A stretch of 34,436 nucleotides of DNA from an uncultured Myxococcales bacterium (GTDB taxonomy: Bacteria; Myxococcota; Myxococcia; Myxococcales; Myxococcaceae): positions 1 through 34,436 of the forward strand of contig CAIWFK010000221.1 of the NCBI GenBank assembly GCA_903911905.1, written 5' to 3'. The notes below the pieces were generated by a model. The model did no database searches. It had not been told where the DNA came from and saw nothing but the letters and a program-made list of their open reading frames with translations. The position numbers and the translations under genes are program-made. The first letter of the stretch is position 1. Each line of letters opens with the position of its first letter. Positions 1-6,541 of the stretch are shown here, piece after piece.

Positions 1-1425
1 CAGCAGGCACCCGCGAATCGCCGCTCGCAGCTCGGTCAGAATGGTCGCTCGCACCGCGGCCGAAATCGGCGCGTCGAGCTCGGTCACGGCGGTGGTCGCC
101 ACCTGGCGCGCCGGCTGGGTCGCCGCCACCAGGGGCCTGGGCGCGCGCGCCGCAGGAGTGGTCGCCACGACGGCACGGGCTGGCCCCGGCAGGGCCTGGG
201 GCCGCTGCGCGAAGGGAATGGGCTCGAGCGAGGCGATGCGGCGAACTTCGCGACGGCGGTGGGCGTCGTCGAGCCCGACCAGCGGCGTGACGTCGTGCCC
301 CAGCAGCCTCGAGAGCGCCTGGCTGGCGCTGCGCCGCACGCGCAGGTCGGCGTCGCGCATGGCCTCGAGCAGCAGGGTGCGCGCCTGGTCGACCTGGCTG
401 GCACCGAGCACCAGCGCCGCCAGCGAGCGCACGTCGGGGTCCTGGTCGCGAATGGCGACGGTGCCCAGCTCGACCGCGGCGCTGCCCGAGAGCCCCAGCG
501 CGAGCAGTGACGCTCGGCGACGCACGGCCTTGTCGGGGTCGCGGGTGGCGGCAGCGAGGTGGGGTCCGGCCTGGCGCGGGTCGATGGTGAGCAACGCCTT
601 CAAGGCCGCGATGCGCACGTCGGCCACCGGCGCGGTCAACAGCGGCGTCACCAGCGGCAGGGCTTCGGTCTTCGCCAGCGTGGCCAGCGCGGTCAACAGC
701 GCGACCTGGGCCTTCGGGTCACGCTCGCCGTGCAGCGCGGTCGCGATGGCGGGCGCTGCGGCGGGGTGGGCGAGCGCGGTGAGCCGCTCGGCGGCGCGAA
801 TGCGGGCGGGCGCGTCGGGCGCCGAGAGTTCGCGCACCGAGAAGCCGAAGAGCGTCTCTTCGGAGCGCCCCGGGAAGGCGCTGCCGTTGGTCAGGGTGTT
901 CACGTCGGCCTCGCTGACCGAGAGTCGGCCCTGGGCCTTGAGTTCGGTGGCGAAGCGCGTGGCGTGGGTCTCGTGGGGCTGCAGTGGGCCCTGGTTCCTC
1001 TCGACCTTCGGTTCGCCACCCACCAGCAGGGGCGCGGGGGTCGGGCCGTCGCGGGTGACCAGCACCTCGCTGCGCAGCTGGGCGATGAACTGCGCTAGGT
1101 CGAAGCCGTCGACCACTTCGGTGCCGTGCACCCGCGAGGCGTCGAGCATGCGGGTGATGAGTTCGGTGCGTTCGCGGCGCAGCGCATCGGTCAGCCGCGC
1201 GCTCTCTTCACGCTCGGCATGGGCGCGGGTGGCGCGAACCTCGAGCTCGGCGACCATGCGACGCAGCTCGATTTCCCGCTGTGACGCTGCCGACAGTTCG
1301 CGCTTGAGGTGCTCGACCTCGCCCTGCGCCTGCGCCACGTCGTTCGAAAGCTGGGCGGCGCGAGCCTCGAAATAGACGATTTTCTCGAGGGCGCCCTTGA
1401 GCAGCGTGTCGGGTGTCTCGTTCAT
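1..1425 (-). CDS. Coiled-coil / HEAT-repeat protein (3' end beyond window)
   Basis: The frame opens at an ATG (1425-1423, reading MNETPDTLLK) and stays open to base 1, giving 475 codons with no stop, so the C-terminus lies outside the window. Residues about 5-105 are rich in Glu, Arg, Ala and Leu in heptad-like spacing (for example VEHLKRELSAASQREIELRR) and probably form a coiled coil. From about residue 205 to 400 there are repeated paired helices of HEAT/PBS-lyase type, with segments such as VADVRIAALKALLTID, PDKAVRRRASLLALGL and ADLRVRRSASQALSRLLG, followed by an Ala/Pro-rich tail. HEAT repeats are protein-interaction scaffolds; no catalytic motif is visible and the partner is unknown. No signal peptide or membrane segment is seen, so it is probably cytoplasmic. 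It is monocistronic at its 5' end, with a promoter candidate about 80 bp upstream. Several long frames on the + strand here are shadows of this gene. Confidence 0.85.
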   Translation of the reverse strand, partial: MNETPDTLLKGALEKIVYFEARAAQLSNDVAQAQGEVEHLKRELSAASQREIELRRMVAELEVRATRAHAEREESARLTDALRRERTELITRMLDASRVHGTEVVDGFDLAQFIAQLRSEVLVTRDGPTPAPLLVGGEPKVERNQGPLQPHETHATRFATELKAQGRLSVSEADVNTLTNGSAFPGRSEETLFGFSVRELSAPDAPARIRAAERLTALAHPAAAPAIATALHGERDPKAQVALLTALATLAKTEALPLVTPLLTAPVADVRIAALKALLTIDPRQAGPHLAAATRDPDKAVRRRASLLALGLSGSAAVELGTVAIRDQDPDVRSLAALVLGASQVDQARTLLLEAMRDADLRVRRSASQALSRLLGHDVTPLVGLDDAHRRREVRRIASLEPIPFAQRPQALPGPARAVVATTPAARAPRPLVAATQPARQVATTAVTELDAPISAAVRATILTELRAAIRGCLL

Positions 1426-1502
1426 CGTGGGGGTCGCCCTTCGGTTCAAGAATCGAACGTACAGCCCTGTAGCGGCGTGTCGCGTTTTCGACCTGCGGGC
1501 GG

Positions 1503-1531
1503 ACCCTATGCTGACTGTGTGTAATTGTAAA
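1503..1531 (-). promoter_or_regulatory. Promoter candidate of the HEAT-repeat gene
   Basis: Read on the minus strand, TTTACA (1531-1526) is separated by 17 nt from TAGGGT (1508-1503). This fits a sigma-70-type promoter with a good -35, correct spacing and a weak -10. The predicted start near 1496 would give a leader of about 70 nt. It lies in an unusually A/T-rich stretch for this window. Confidence 0.45.
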
Positions 1532-1532
1532 C

Positions 1533-1560
1533 CACTGGAAAGACTGGAATTTATCCAGTG
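1533..1560. promoter_or_regulatory. Inverted repeat abutting the -35 element
   Basis: The arms CACTGGA (1533-1539) and TCCAGTG (1554-1560) are perfect complements 14 bp apart. The left half also contains a tandem ACTGGAA. The repeat sits immediately upstream of the -35 candidate (1526-1531), the usual position for an activator site. Arms of 7 bp can occur by chance; the position is the stronger argument. Confidence 0.35.
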
Positions 1561-1577
1561 TCGGGAAAACGCCGCCA

Positions 1578-1611
1578 GGGCCGATTTACCGCCTCCAGAT
1601 GCGATCGGCCC
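1578..1611 (-). terminator. Hairpin downstream of the 1641-5056 gene run
   Basis: GGGCCGAT (1578-1585) pairs perfectly with ATCGGCCC (1604-1611), and CAG/CTG extends the stem after a one-base bulge. It lies about 30 bp beyond the stop codon of the last gene of the minus-strand run. There is no immediate T-tract, only a TTTT some 15-20 nt further on, so it may be a terminator or simply a 3'-end hairpin. Confidence 0.35.
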
Positions 1612-1640
1612 CTGACTGAACAGGCGTTCTACGGCCCGAC

Positions 1641-2414
1641 CTACCGCGCAGGCCGCGGGGCCGAGACCTCGAGCGTGGGCTTCTCGGCGTTGCGATTGCC
1701 GGCAGAATCGACCAGCTCGAAGGTCAGCTTGTAGGCGCGCCCGTCTTCGAAACCGAAGGTGCCGCTGCAGGCGTCGTGGCCGATGACGGTGGTCGCGCCG
1801 GTGATGGGCACCGGGTACTGTTGCTTGACCGACGAGCCGCGCAGGCGCTGCATCGAGATGAGCAGGTAGGCCGGGCCGCTCTCGTCGACGTTGGTGCGCA
1901 GGGTGAGCTGACGCTGCACCGCTCCGTCTTTCTCGCTCTTCGCGTAATTGCCCTCGGTGACTGCGGGCTTTTCCCGGTAGCGGGGCAGGTCGCGATCGGG
2001 CCCGCTCGCCGTCGTCCACCGAATGGTGCCGTTGCCCAGCGGGTCGCCCAGCAGGGTGGCGCTCGCGAGCGGCTTGCCGAAGTGCAGGGTGTAGGTCGTC
2101 TCGGGGCTCAGGGGTCGGGGCGACCTGAGCCTGACCGCGACGCGCTTCATCTGCGAGACCCAGCCCTTTTCGACCTTGAGCGTGATGGGGGTGGTGTCCT
2201 TTCCCGAGGGCACCAGGGTCACCACGTCGTTGCCGACCAGGTCGGCGACGTTGGTCTGTTGCGAGCCCACCCCCTCGAGAATCCACTGCACGTTGGTGGG
2301 CACCACCGACCCCGGCTGGGGAAAGATGAGCACGCCATCGGTGCGACAGGCCGAAGGCTCGGCCGCCCAGGCCGACGAGAGCCACAGCACGGTGAGCCAG
2401 GCGGCGCGTCGCAT
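1641..2414 (-). CDS. Secreted protein of unknown function
   Basis: The ATG at 2414 starts MRRAAWLTVLWLSSAWA, a clear Sec signal peptide with cleavage likely after the Ala-x-Ala region. A TTG two codons upstream overlaps the preceding stop and is less likely. The mature protein (about 235 residues) reads as extracellular beta-sandwich material: PQPGSVVPTNVQWILEGVG near the N-terminus, a region around LSPETTYTLHFGKPL typical of Ig-like domains in which extremes are described, and a second part containing GHDACSGTFGFEDGRAYKLT. Two Cys occur in the mature N-terminus and in DACSG. No catalytic motif is recognised. It is the last gene of a tight minus-strand run and starts 3 nt after the DUF3467 gene stops, so translational coupling is likely. 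It may be a periplasmic or surface binding protein, but this is inference. Confidence 0.8.
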   Translation of the reverse strand: MRRAAWLTVLWLSSAWAAEPSACRTDGVLIFPQPGSVVPTNVQWILEGVGSQQTNVADLVGNDVVTLVPSGKDTTPITLKVEKGWVSQMKRVAVRLRSPRPLSPETTYTLHFGKPLASATLLGDPLGNGTIRWTTASGPDRDLPRYREKPAVTEGNYAKSEKDGAVQRQLTLRTNVDESGPAYLLISMQRLRGSSVKQQYPVPITGATTVIGHDACSGTFGFEDGRAYKLTFELVDSAGNRNAEKPTLEVSAPRPAR

Positions 2415-2416
2415 GT

Positions 2417-2707
2417 TCAATGCACCGGGGTGCCGGGGTCGTTCGAGTCGATGGGCCCGAACTTGGCCTCGAACTTGGCGATGTTGTCCTGCATCGCGGC
2501 CAGCAGTCGCTTCACGTGCTTGGGGTTGGTGATGATGCGCGAGAGCACCTTGGCGCGTGGCTGCTGTGGCTGCACGTAGATGAAGTCGAGGGTGAACTCG
2601 GTCTCGGAATGGTTCACCAGCGCCATGTTCACGTAGCGCCCGTTGGCCACGTCGTCGTCGAGCTGAATCTGCAGCTGGATTTCCGGAGGCTTGTTTGCGT
2701 CGCTCAT
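2417..2707 (-). CDS. DUF3467 family protein
   Basis: This 96-residue protein matches the DUF3467 pattern: an N-terminal IQLQIQLDDDVANGRYVN strand, the NHSETEFTLDFIYV core, a PRAKVLSRIITNP segment and a C-terminal helix KRLLAAMQDNIAKFEAKFG. The family is small, cytoplasmic and of unknown biochemical function, found in many bacteria and archaea. There is no signal peptide. The gene sits between a small secreted protein (37-bp gap upstream) and the secreted protein at 1641 (2-bp gap downstream). A cytoplasmic DUF3467 protein inside a run of exported proteins is notable. Family assignment is from recalled motif similarity. Confidence 0.85.
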   Translation of the reverse strand: MSDANKPPEIQLQIQLDDDVANGRYVNMALVNHSETEFTLDFIYVQPQQPRAKVLSRIITNPKHVKRLLAAMQDNIAKFEAKFGPIDSNDPGTPVH

Positions 2708-2744
2708 GACCGCCTGCGTACCAGATTTGCCGCGCGTGCTGTCG

Positions 2745-2990
2745 TCACTTCGCGGGCACGGGGGTGGCCTTCGGCGGCTGACACGAGAGCAGTTCGGTCG
2801 GCACGGCGTGCTCGCAGGTACCGGTCACCTTCACCTGGTCGCGCAGGTACGAGCACGCCGCGCCCTGTTCGGCGTCGAGGCAGGCCTTCGTCGCTTCCTT
2901 CGGCGGGCCGAAGTGCGCCTTGCGCTTGGGTTCGGCCGCGCTGGTCAACGACAGGCACAGCAGGAACAGGGTGGCGGTTCGAAGGAGCAT
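2745..2990 (-). CDS. Small secreted Cys-containing protein
   Basis: This 81-residue ORF begins MLLRTATLFLLCLSLTSAAEPKRK, a strong Sec signal peptide with cleavage likely after TSA. The mature peptide of about 62 residues contains four Cys (in KACLDAEQGAACSYLR, GTCEH and LLSCQPP), enough for two disulfides, and ends in a Pro/Lys-rich tail. No known family is recognised. It lies 31 bp after the single-pass membrane protein gene and 37 bp before the DUF3467 gene, on the same strand. A GAGG about 9 nt upstream of the ATG could be a ribosome site. A folded, disulfide-stabilised periplasmic peptide is the most that can be said. Confidence 0.75.
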   Translation of the reverse strand: MLLRTATLFLLCLSLTSAAEPKRKAHFGPPKEATKACLDAEQGAACSYLRDQVKVTGTCEHAVPTELLSCQPPKATPVPAK

Positions 2991-3021
2991 GGTCAGCAGA
3001 CCTCACGAGGCGGGGAAAGAT

Positions 3022-4035
3022 TCACGGCTCGGGCGCGGGCGTCGGGGCCGGGGCGGGCGGCGGCGTCAGTGAAGGGGCGGCGGCCTTGATGGCGGCGCAC
3101 CCGGGCTGGTCGTCCTTCGCGGCGGCGGTCGCCGGTTGGTTGCACAGCTCGACGTACTTGCCGACCAACTGCGCGCACTCGTTGCCGCCGGTGAGCGAGA
3201 GCTCGTCGCGGCAGGCCTCGATGAGCAGCGAGGCCAGGTGGGTGTTGGCTTCGACCATGGTGGGCTTGCCGGTCATGCCGCCGATTTCGGGGAACTTCAT
3301 CAGCGTCTCGACCAGCGGGCGGCGAACCTGGTCGAGGTCCTTCATGGTGCGGCAGACCATGGCCGCGCGGCCCACCAGCCGGCGCACGTAGATCGAGAAG
3401 ATTTCGGTGGTCTCGGCGGTGTCGGCCGCGGTGGCGTGGCGCCGCGCGACGCGGTCGATGCTCCGGCTGGCGCGCTCGAGCGCGTGGCAGTCGGTACTCT
3501 CGGACAGCGCGCTGACGATGGCGAGCACCGCGTTGCGGTGGGCTTCGTCGAGCCCGTTGCGCGCGTCGCCCCGCAGTTCCTGGGCCAGCGACTCTTCGAG
3601 CATCAGGGTGGCCTTCGAATTGTAATCGTCGTCGACCACGAATTCCTGCAGCAGCGCATAGCCCACCAGCCGCTTGTCGGGGTTGCCCGGGTCGGTGGCC
3701 AGCACGCTGGTCTCGAAGAAGGCGCGGTACTTGTCGGCCCGCATCGCGCGCTGGAATTCCTTGTTCCACCGGTCGTTGTCGGCCTGGCGTTGCACCGCTT
3801 GCTGGGCGCGGGCCGAGGCGCCCTGGTACGCGTTGATCAACATGCCCGCCACCGCGAGCACGCTGACCAGCGCCTGGGAAATCAGTGCCCAGCGCGAGGT
3901 GTTGCGCTTGCGGTCGCGGGCCAGCGAAAGCACTTCTTCGGCCAGCTTGAGCCGCTCGAGTTCGTCGGCCGTGGCAGAAGTGGCGAGCGCCGAAGCGTCG
4001 CTCTTGTCGAGGTCGTTCTGGGTCGGAGCAGTCAC
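3022..4035 (-). CDS. Single-pass membrane protein of unknown function
   Basis: The protein has 337 residues. A charged cytoplasmic N-terminus of about 45 residues (ELERLKLAEEVLSLARDRKR) is followed by one membrane segment, about residues 48-70 (WALISQALVSVLAVAGMLIN), and a helical domain of about 240 residues. The charge pattern predicts N-in, C-out topology. The C-terminal domain has scattered Cys (DCHALE, VCRTMK, EACRDE, NECAQL, LCNQ, PGCAA) that could form disulfides outside the membrane, and ends in a Pro/Ala tail. No family is recognised. The gene begins 7 bp after the Cys-rich lipoprotein gene, so they are probably co-transcribed. With an S2P protease two genes upstream, this N-in single-pass protein is a conceivable substrate, by inference only. 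Confidence 0.75.
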   Translation of the reverse strand: MTAPTQNDLDKSDASALATSATADELERLKLAEEVLSLARDRKRNTSRWALISQALVSVLAVAGMLINAYQGASARAQQAVQRQADNDRWNKEFQRAMRADKYRAFFETSVLATDPGNPDKRLVGYALLQEFVVDDDYNSKATLMLEESLAQELRGDARNGLDEAHRNAVLAIVSALSESTDCHALERASRSIDRVARRHATAADTAETTEIFSIYVRRLVGRAAMVCRTMKDLDQVRRPLVETLMKFPEIGGMTGKPTMVEANTHLASLLIEACRDELSLTGGNECAQLVGKYVELCNQPATAAAKDDQPGCAAIKAAAPSLTPPPAPAPTPAPEP

Positions 4036-4042
4036 GGCGCCA

Positions 4043-5056
4043 TCAATTGCACATCACGGGGTCCAACGCGAAGCACGAACCGGTCGAACCGCCGTCGGTC
4101 ACGCAGCGCAGCGGCCGCTGGCACAGGGGGCCCAGGTCGAGGTCACAGGCGGCTCCCAGGGCCACGGGGCTCACGCACACCCCGCCCAGACACGAGGCGC
4201 CCAGCGTGCAGATGCCACGCGCCACCCCGCCGTCGAACGCGCCGCACGCCTCGCCCGCGGCGACCGGGGTATCGGCCTCACAGGTCAGCGACGCGCTGCT
4301 GCAGAACAGCCCCACCTGCGAGACGCACCCGGGCGCCGTGCGGCTGCGCGGGTCGCAGGCCACGCCGGCATCGGCGCCAGCGCTCAGGCAGGTTCCCTCG
4401 GCGCGCACGCCGGCGTCGGCGAAGAGCAGCGAGCCCACACACGAGAGCCCTTCACCGCAGGGCGTGTAGTGGTCGCACGTGCCGCCGACTGCGGTGACGA
4501 TGGCCTGGCAGCGCAGCGCCACGCCGCCGTCTTCGATGCGCGAGAGGCACTGCAGCCCCTGGCCACAGGCCTGGTTCGAGCAGTCGGTGCCCGGCACGGG
4601 CAGTGGCGCGCAGGTGCCGCAGGCGTCGTGCCCGAGCGCGCACCAGGTGCTCGCACACTGCGAGTTGAAGACACACGGAGCGCCCATGGCCCGGGTTCCG
4701 GCCGGGGGCGTGCAGGCGGCGGGCGGAATGTTGTCGAACACGTCGGTGCACGACTCGCTGGCGCGCGCGGCGCTGCAGGCGGCGAGCTGGGTGAGGGTGC
4801 GCTGCACGCCGGGAGCGGAGAAGGCCGTCACGCACTGGGCCTTCAGGGCTTCGACGCACGCGGCGAGCGAGCCGTACAGCGTCGCCGCGCCTCCGCGCTC
4901 ACAGCGCTCGAAGGTCTCGCACGCGGCGGTCGCGTCGACCGCACAGGCCGCTTCGATGGCCGAGCCACCGCCGTCGGTACCGCCGTCGGAAGAAGAGGGT
5001 GTCGAACAGGCCGCACAGACCACGAGGAGCAGCACCGCACCACGCGAAGTCGTCAT
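4043..5056 (-). CDS. Cys-rich lipoprotein
   Basis: I start the gene at the ATG of MTTSRGAVLLLVVCAAC (5056). The in-frame extension to 5131 would bury the signal peptide and runs through an inverted repeat, so it is rejected. A lipobox (VCAAC) is followed by a Ser/Gly/Asp linker. The 337-residue protein carries about 30 Cys spread along its length in short CxxxxxC-type spacings, with recurring phrases such as GAPCVFNSQCASTWC, GQGLQC, GEGLSC, GASCLGGVC and RPLRC. This pattern is common in surface lipoproteins of myxobacteria and resembles extracellular disulfide-rich modules. There is no enzymatic motif. It is likely outer-membrane anchored. It is followed at 7 bp by the single-pass membrane protein and probably heads the operon, with a 12-bp inverted repeat just upstream. 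Confidence 0.8.
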   Translation of the reverse strand: MTTSRGAVLLLVVCAACSTPSSSDGGTDGGGSAIEAACAVDATAACETFERCERGGAATLYGSLAACVEALKAQCVTAFSAPGVQRTLTQLAACSAARASESCTDVFDNIPPAACTPPAGTRAMGAPCVFNSQCASTWCALGHDACGTCAPLPVPGTDCSNQACGQGLQCLSRIEDGGVALRCQAIVTAVGGTCDHYTPCGEGLSCVGSLLFADAGVRAEGTCLSAGADAGVACDPRSRTAPGCVSQVGLFCSSASLTCEADTPVAAGEACGAFDGGVARGICTLGASCLGGVCVSPVALGAACDLDLGPLCQRPLRCVTDGGSTGSCFALDPVMCN

Positions 5057-5075
5057 TCGCGCATCGTGACAACAG

Positions 5076-5140
5076 TTCGCCACGGTGGTGGTGGGAAAAG
5101 CGACGGGGGGCGGAATGCCTCGACGGCGCACCGTGGCGAA
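5076..5140. promoter_or_regulatory. Perfect 12-bp inverted repeat upstream of the lipoprotein operon
   Basis: TTCGCCACGGTG (5076-5087) and CACCGTGGCGAA (5129-5140) are exact reverse complements separated by 41 bp, with a centre-to-centre distance of 53 bp (close to five helical turns). The repeat lies between the protease stop (5160) and the lipoprotein start (5056); its proximal arm ends 19 nt before that ATG. It could be a pair of protein-binding half sites, an mRNA stem that separates the two genes, or chance: I estimate well under one such repeat expected in a window of this size. Confidence 0.45.
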
Positions 5141-5159
5141 ACACCACCGCGCGCAGCGC

Positions 5160-6095
5160 TCACCACGTCACCACGTCGAGCGGAATCGGTATGAAGCACG
5201 ACACGGTCAGTACCCAGACCAGCACACTGGCGGCGACGCGCCCGCGCGAGAGCGGCGTCTGGTCGTCGACCGGGGGCGGGTGACCGAAGCCGACGACCCT
5301 GAGCAGCATCGCGAACCAGATGAGCCAACTGACCGAGGCGAGCAGCGCCAGCACCAGCACCACGCTGGCGACGTGGGGGCCCAGGCGCTCGGCCTTCGGC
5401 CCGAACACGGCGCGCACCACGTGGCCACCATCGAGCTGGCCTGAGGGCAGCAGATTGAACATGGTGACCAGCAGCCCGAACCAGGCGGCGATGAAGACCG
5501 GGTGCCCGGCGAGGTCGACGCCGGGCGGCAGGCGGCCCCACACCGCCCGCGAGACCACCAGCGTGAGCAGGTTGTCGCCGAAGAGCTCGGCCTGTCGGCT
5601 GATGGTCTCGGGCGACGTGGTTCCGTCGACCCAGTGGCGCGCGGCCTGACCGGCTTCTGCCGCGAGGCCCACCAGCGACGCCGAGCCGGGGAAGTTGGCG
5701 GCCGGGCACGGACCGGGAGGCGACGCCATCACGCCCACCACCAGCAGCGGCAGGGCGATGGCGAGGCCGGCGAGGGGACCTCCGGCACCGATGTCGAAGA
5801 GCGCATTGCGTGAAGGAATCGCGCCCTTGAGTCGAATGACGGCGCCCATGGTGCCGAAGCCGAAGGGCACGGGAATGAAGTACGGCAGGCTGCTCTCGAC
5901 GCCCCACTGCCGGGCCATGAGGTAGTGCCCCATTTCGTGCGACAACAAGATCAGGAGCGCCGAGCCCGCGAAGAGCGCCGCGTCCTGCAGCGCGTACACG
6001 TCGCCGCCGTTCGGGTTCTGTGACCGGTAGAAGACCGCCGTCATCGACACGAAGGTCGCGAGGAACAACGAGACATGGCCGAGGGCGCGTCGCAT
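5160..6095 (-). CDS. Site-2 protease (M50 family) intramembrane zinc metalloprotease
   Basis: The product is a 311-residue polytopic membrane protein. The zinc-binding motif HEMGH is at residues 53-57 inside a hydrophobic segment, with Glu54 the catalytic base. The second family motif, a Leu-Asp-Gly-Gly-His following NLLPSGQ, lies near residue 225 and supplies the third ligand Asp. A Gly/Pro-rich loop (FIPVPFGFGTMGAVIRLK) between them matches the M50 group that lacks a PDZ domain. S2P enzymes cut single-pass membrane proteins within the bilayer during regulated proteolysis, releasing cytoplasmic regulators. It is 103 bp upstream of the lipoprotein operon on the same strand and divergent from the lipoprotein at 6185. 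The substrate is not evident from sequence; a housekeeping role is equally possible. Confidence 0.9.
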   Translation of the reverse strand: MRRALGHVSLFLATFVSMTAVFYRSQNPNGGDVYALQDAALFAGSALLILLSHEMGHYLMARQWGVESSLPYFIPVPFGFGTMGAVIRLKGAIPSRNALFDIGAGGPLAGLAIALPLLVVGVMASPPGPCPAANFPGSASLVGLAAEAGQAARHWVDGTTSPETISRQAELFGDNLLTLVVSRAVWGRLPPGVDLAGHPVFIAAWFGLLVTMFNLLPSGQLDGGHVVRAVFGPKAERLGPHVASVVLVLALLASVSWLIWFAMLLRVVGFGHPPPVDDQTPLSRGRVAASVLVWVLTVSCFIPIPLDVVTW

Positions 6096-6108
6096 GGGTG
6101 GACCGACG

Positions 6109-6136
6109 TTGACTCCAGGAAGGTGGCTCGTATGGT
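6109..6136 (+). promoter_or_regulatory. Sigma-70-like promoter for the lipoprotein pair
   Basis: TTGACT (6109-6114), a 16-nt spacer and TATGGT (6131-6136) form the best -35/-10 pair I can see in the window. The predicted start near 6143 gives a leader of about 42 nt with a good Shine-Dalgarno (AAGGAG, 6170-6175) before the ATG at 6185. Confidence 0.6.
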
Positions 6137-6143
6137 GCGAGCC
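6125..6143. promoter_or_regulatory. Inverted repeat framing the -10 element
   Basis: GGCTCG (6125-6130) and CGAGCC (6138-6143) are perfect complements separated by 7 bp, and those 7 bp are the -10 element TATGGT plus one base. A symmetric site exactly over the -10 is where a repressor would act. The arms are only 6 bp, so chance is possible. Confidence 0.4.
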
Positions 6144-6184
6144 GGTTCACGCGGCACCGTCACACACACAAGGAGCACTCAGCA

Positions 6185-6541
6185 ATGAGGAAGGCCATTC
6201 TGTCGGGGTCGCTGTCGCTGGCGGTCGCACTGAGCGGGTGCGTGAGCGTCGAGTCGGCGTCGGTCGCGTCGAACGAGGTGGTGGCGACGGGCGGCGAAGC
6301 GGTGCAGGTCATTCAGGCGACCTCCATCGGCTTCACCTTCCTCTTCCACCTGGTGGACATCGTGAGCAGCGACCTCGACCAGGTGGTCAACAAGCTGCTG
6401 GTGGGCGAGGCCAAGGGCATGGGCGCCTCGAAGGTCGACGTGAAGTCCTTTAGTATTACGCCGCGTCACGGCATCTTCGCGCTCGGCGGGTTCATCTTCG
6501 GCTTCCCCGTGTCCTCGGCCACTGGCGTCGTCGTCAAGTAG
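6185..6541 (+). CDS. Small lipoprotein of unknown function
   Basis: This 118-residue protein begins MRKAILSGSLSLAVALSGCV, with a lipobox (LSGC) placing the acylated Cys at residue 19. The mature part has an apolar stretch (SIGFTFLFHLVDIV), a charged helix (SSDLDQVVNKLLVGEAKGMGASKVD) and a glycine-rich C-terminus (GIFALGGFIFGFP). This resembles small lipoproteins whose conserved core pairs a 'GASKV' helix with a final hydrophobic strand, but I cannot name a family. The start has the clearest ribosome site in the region (AAGGAG, 9 nt upstream). The stop TAG shares its last base with the GTG of the next gene, so the two lipoproteins are translationally coupled. Confidence 0.8.
   Translation: MRKAILSGSLSLAVALSGCVSVESASVASNEVVATGGEAVQVIQATSIGFTFLFHLVDIVSSDLDQVVNKLLVGEAKGMGASKVDVKSFSITPRHGIFALGGFIFGFPVSSATGVVVK

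Noticed and set aside
41-1375. A 444-codon open frame on the + strand.
   Set aside because: Ser/Arg/Ala-rich shadow of the HEAT-repeat gene, which on the minus strand shows coherent helical repeats and continues beyond the window.
1500-1560. A/T-rich stretch as a trace of horizontal transfer or an attachment site.
   Set aside because: Only about 60 bp, no integrase, tRNA or flanking direct repeats; better explained by a promoter and operator.
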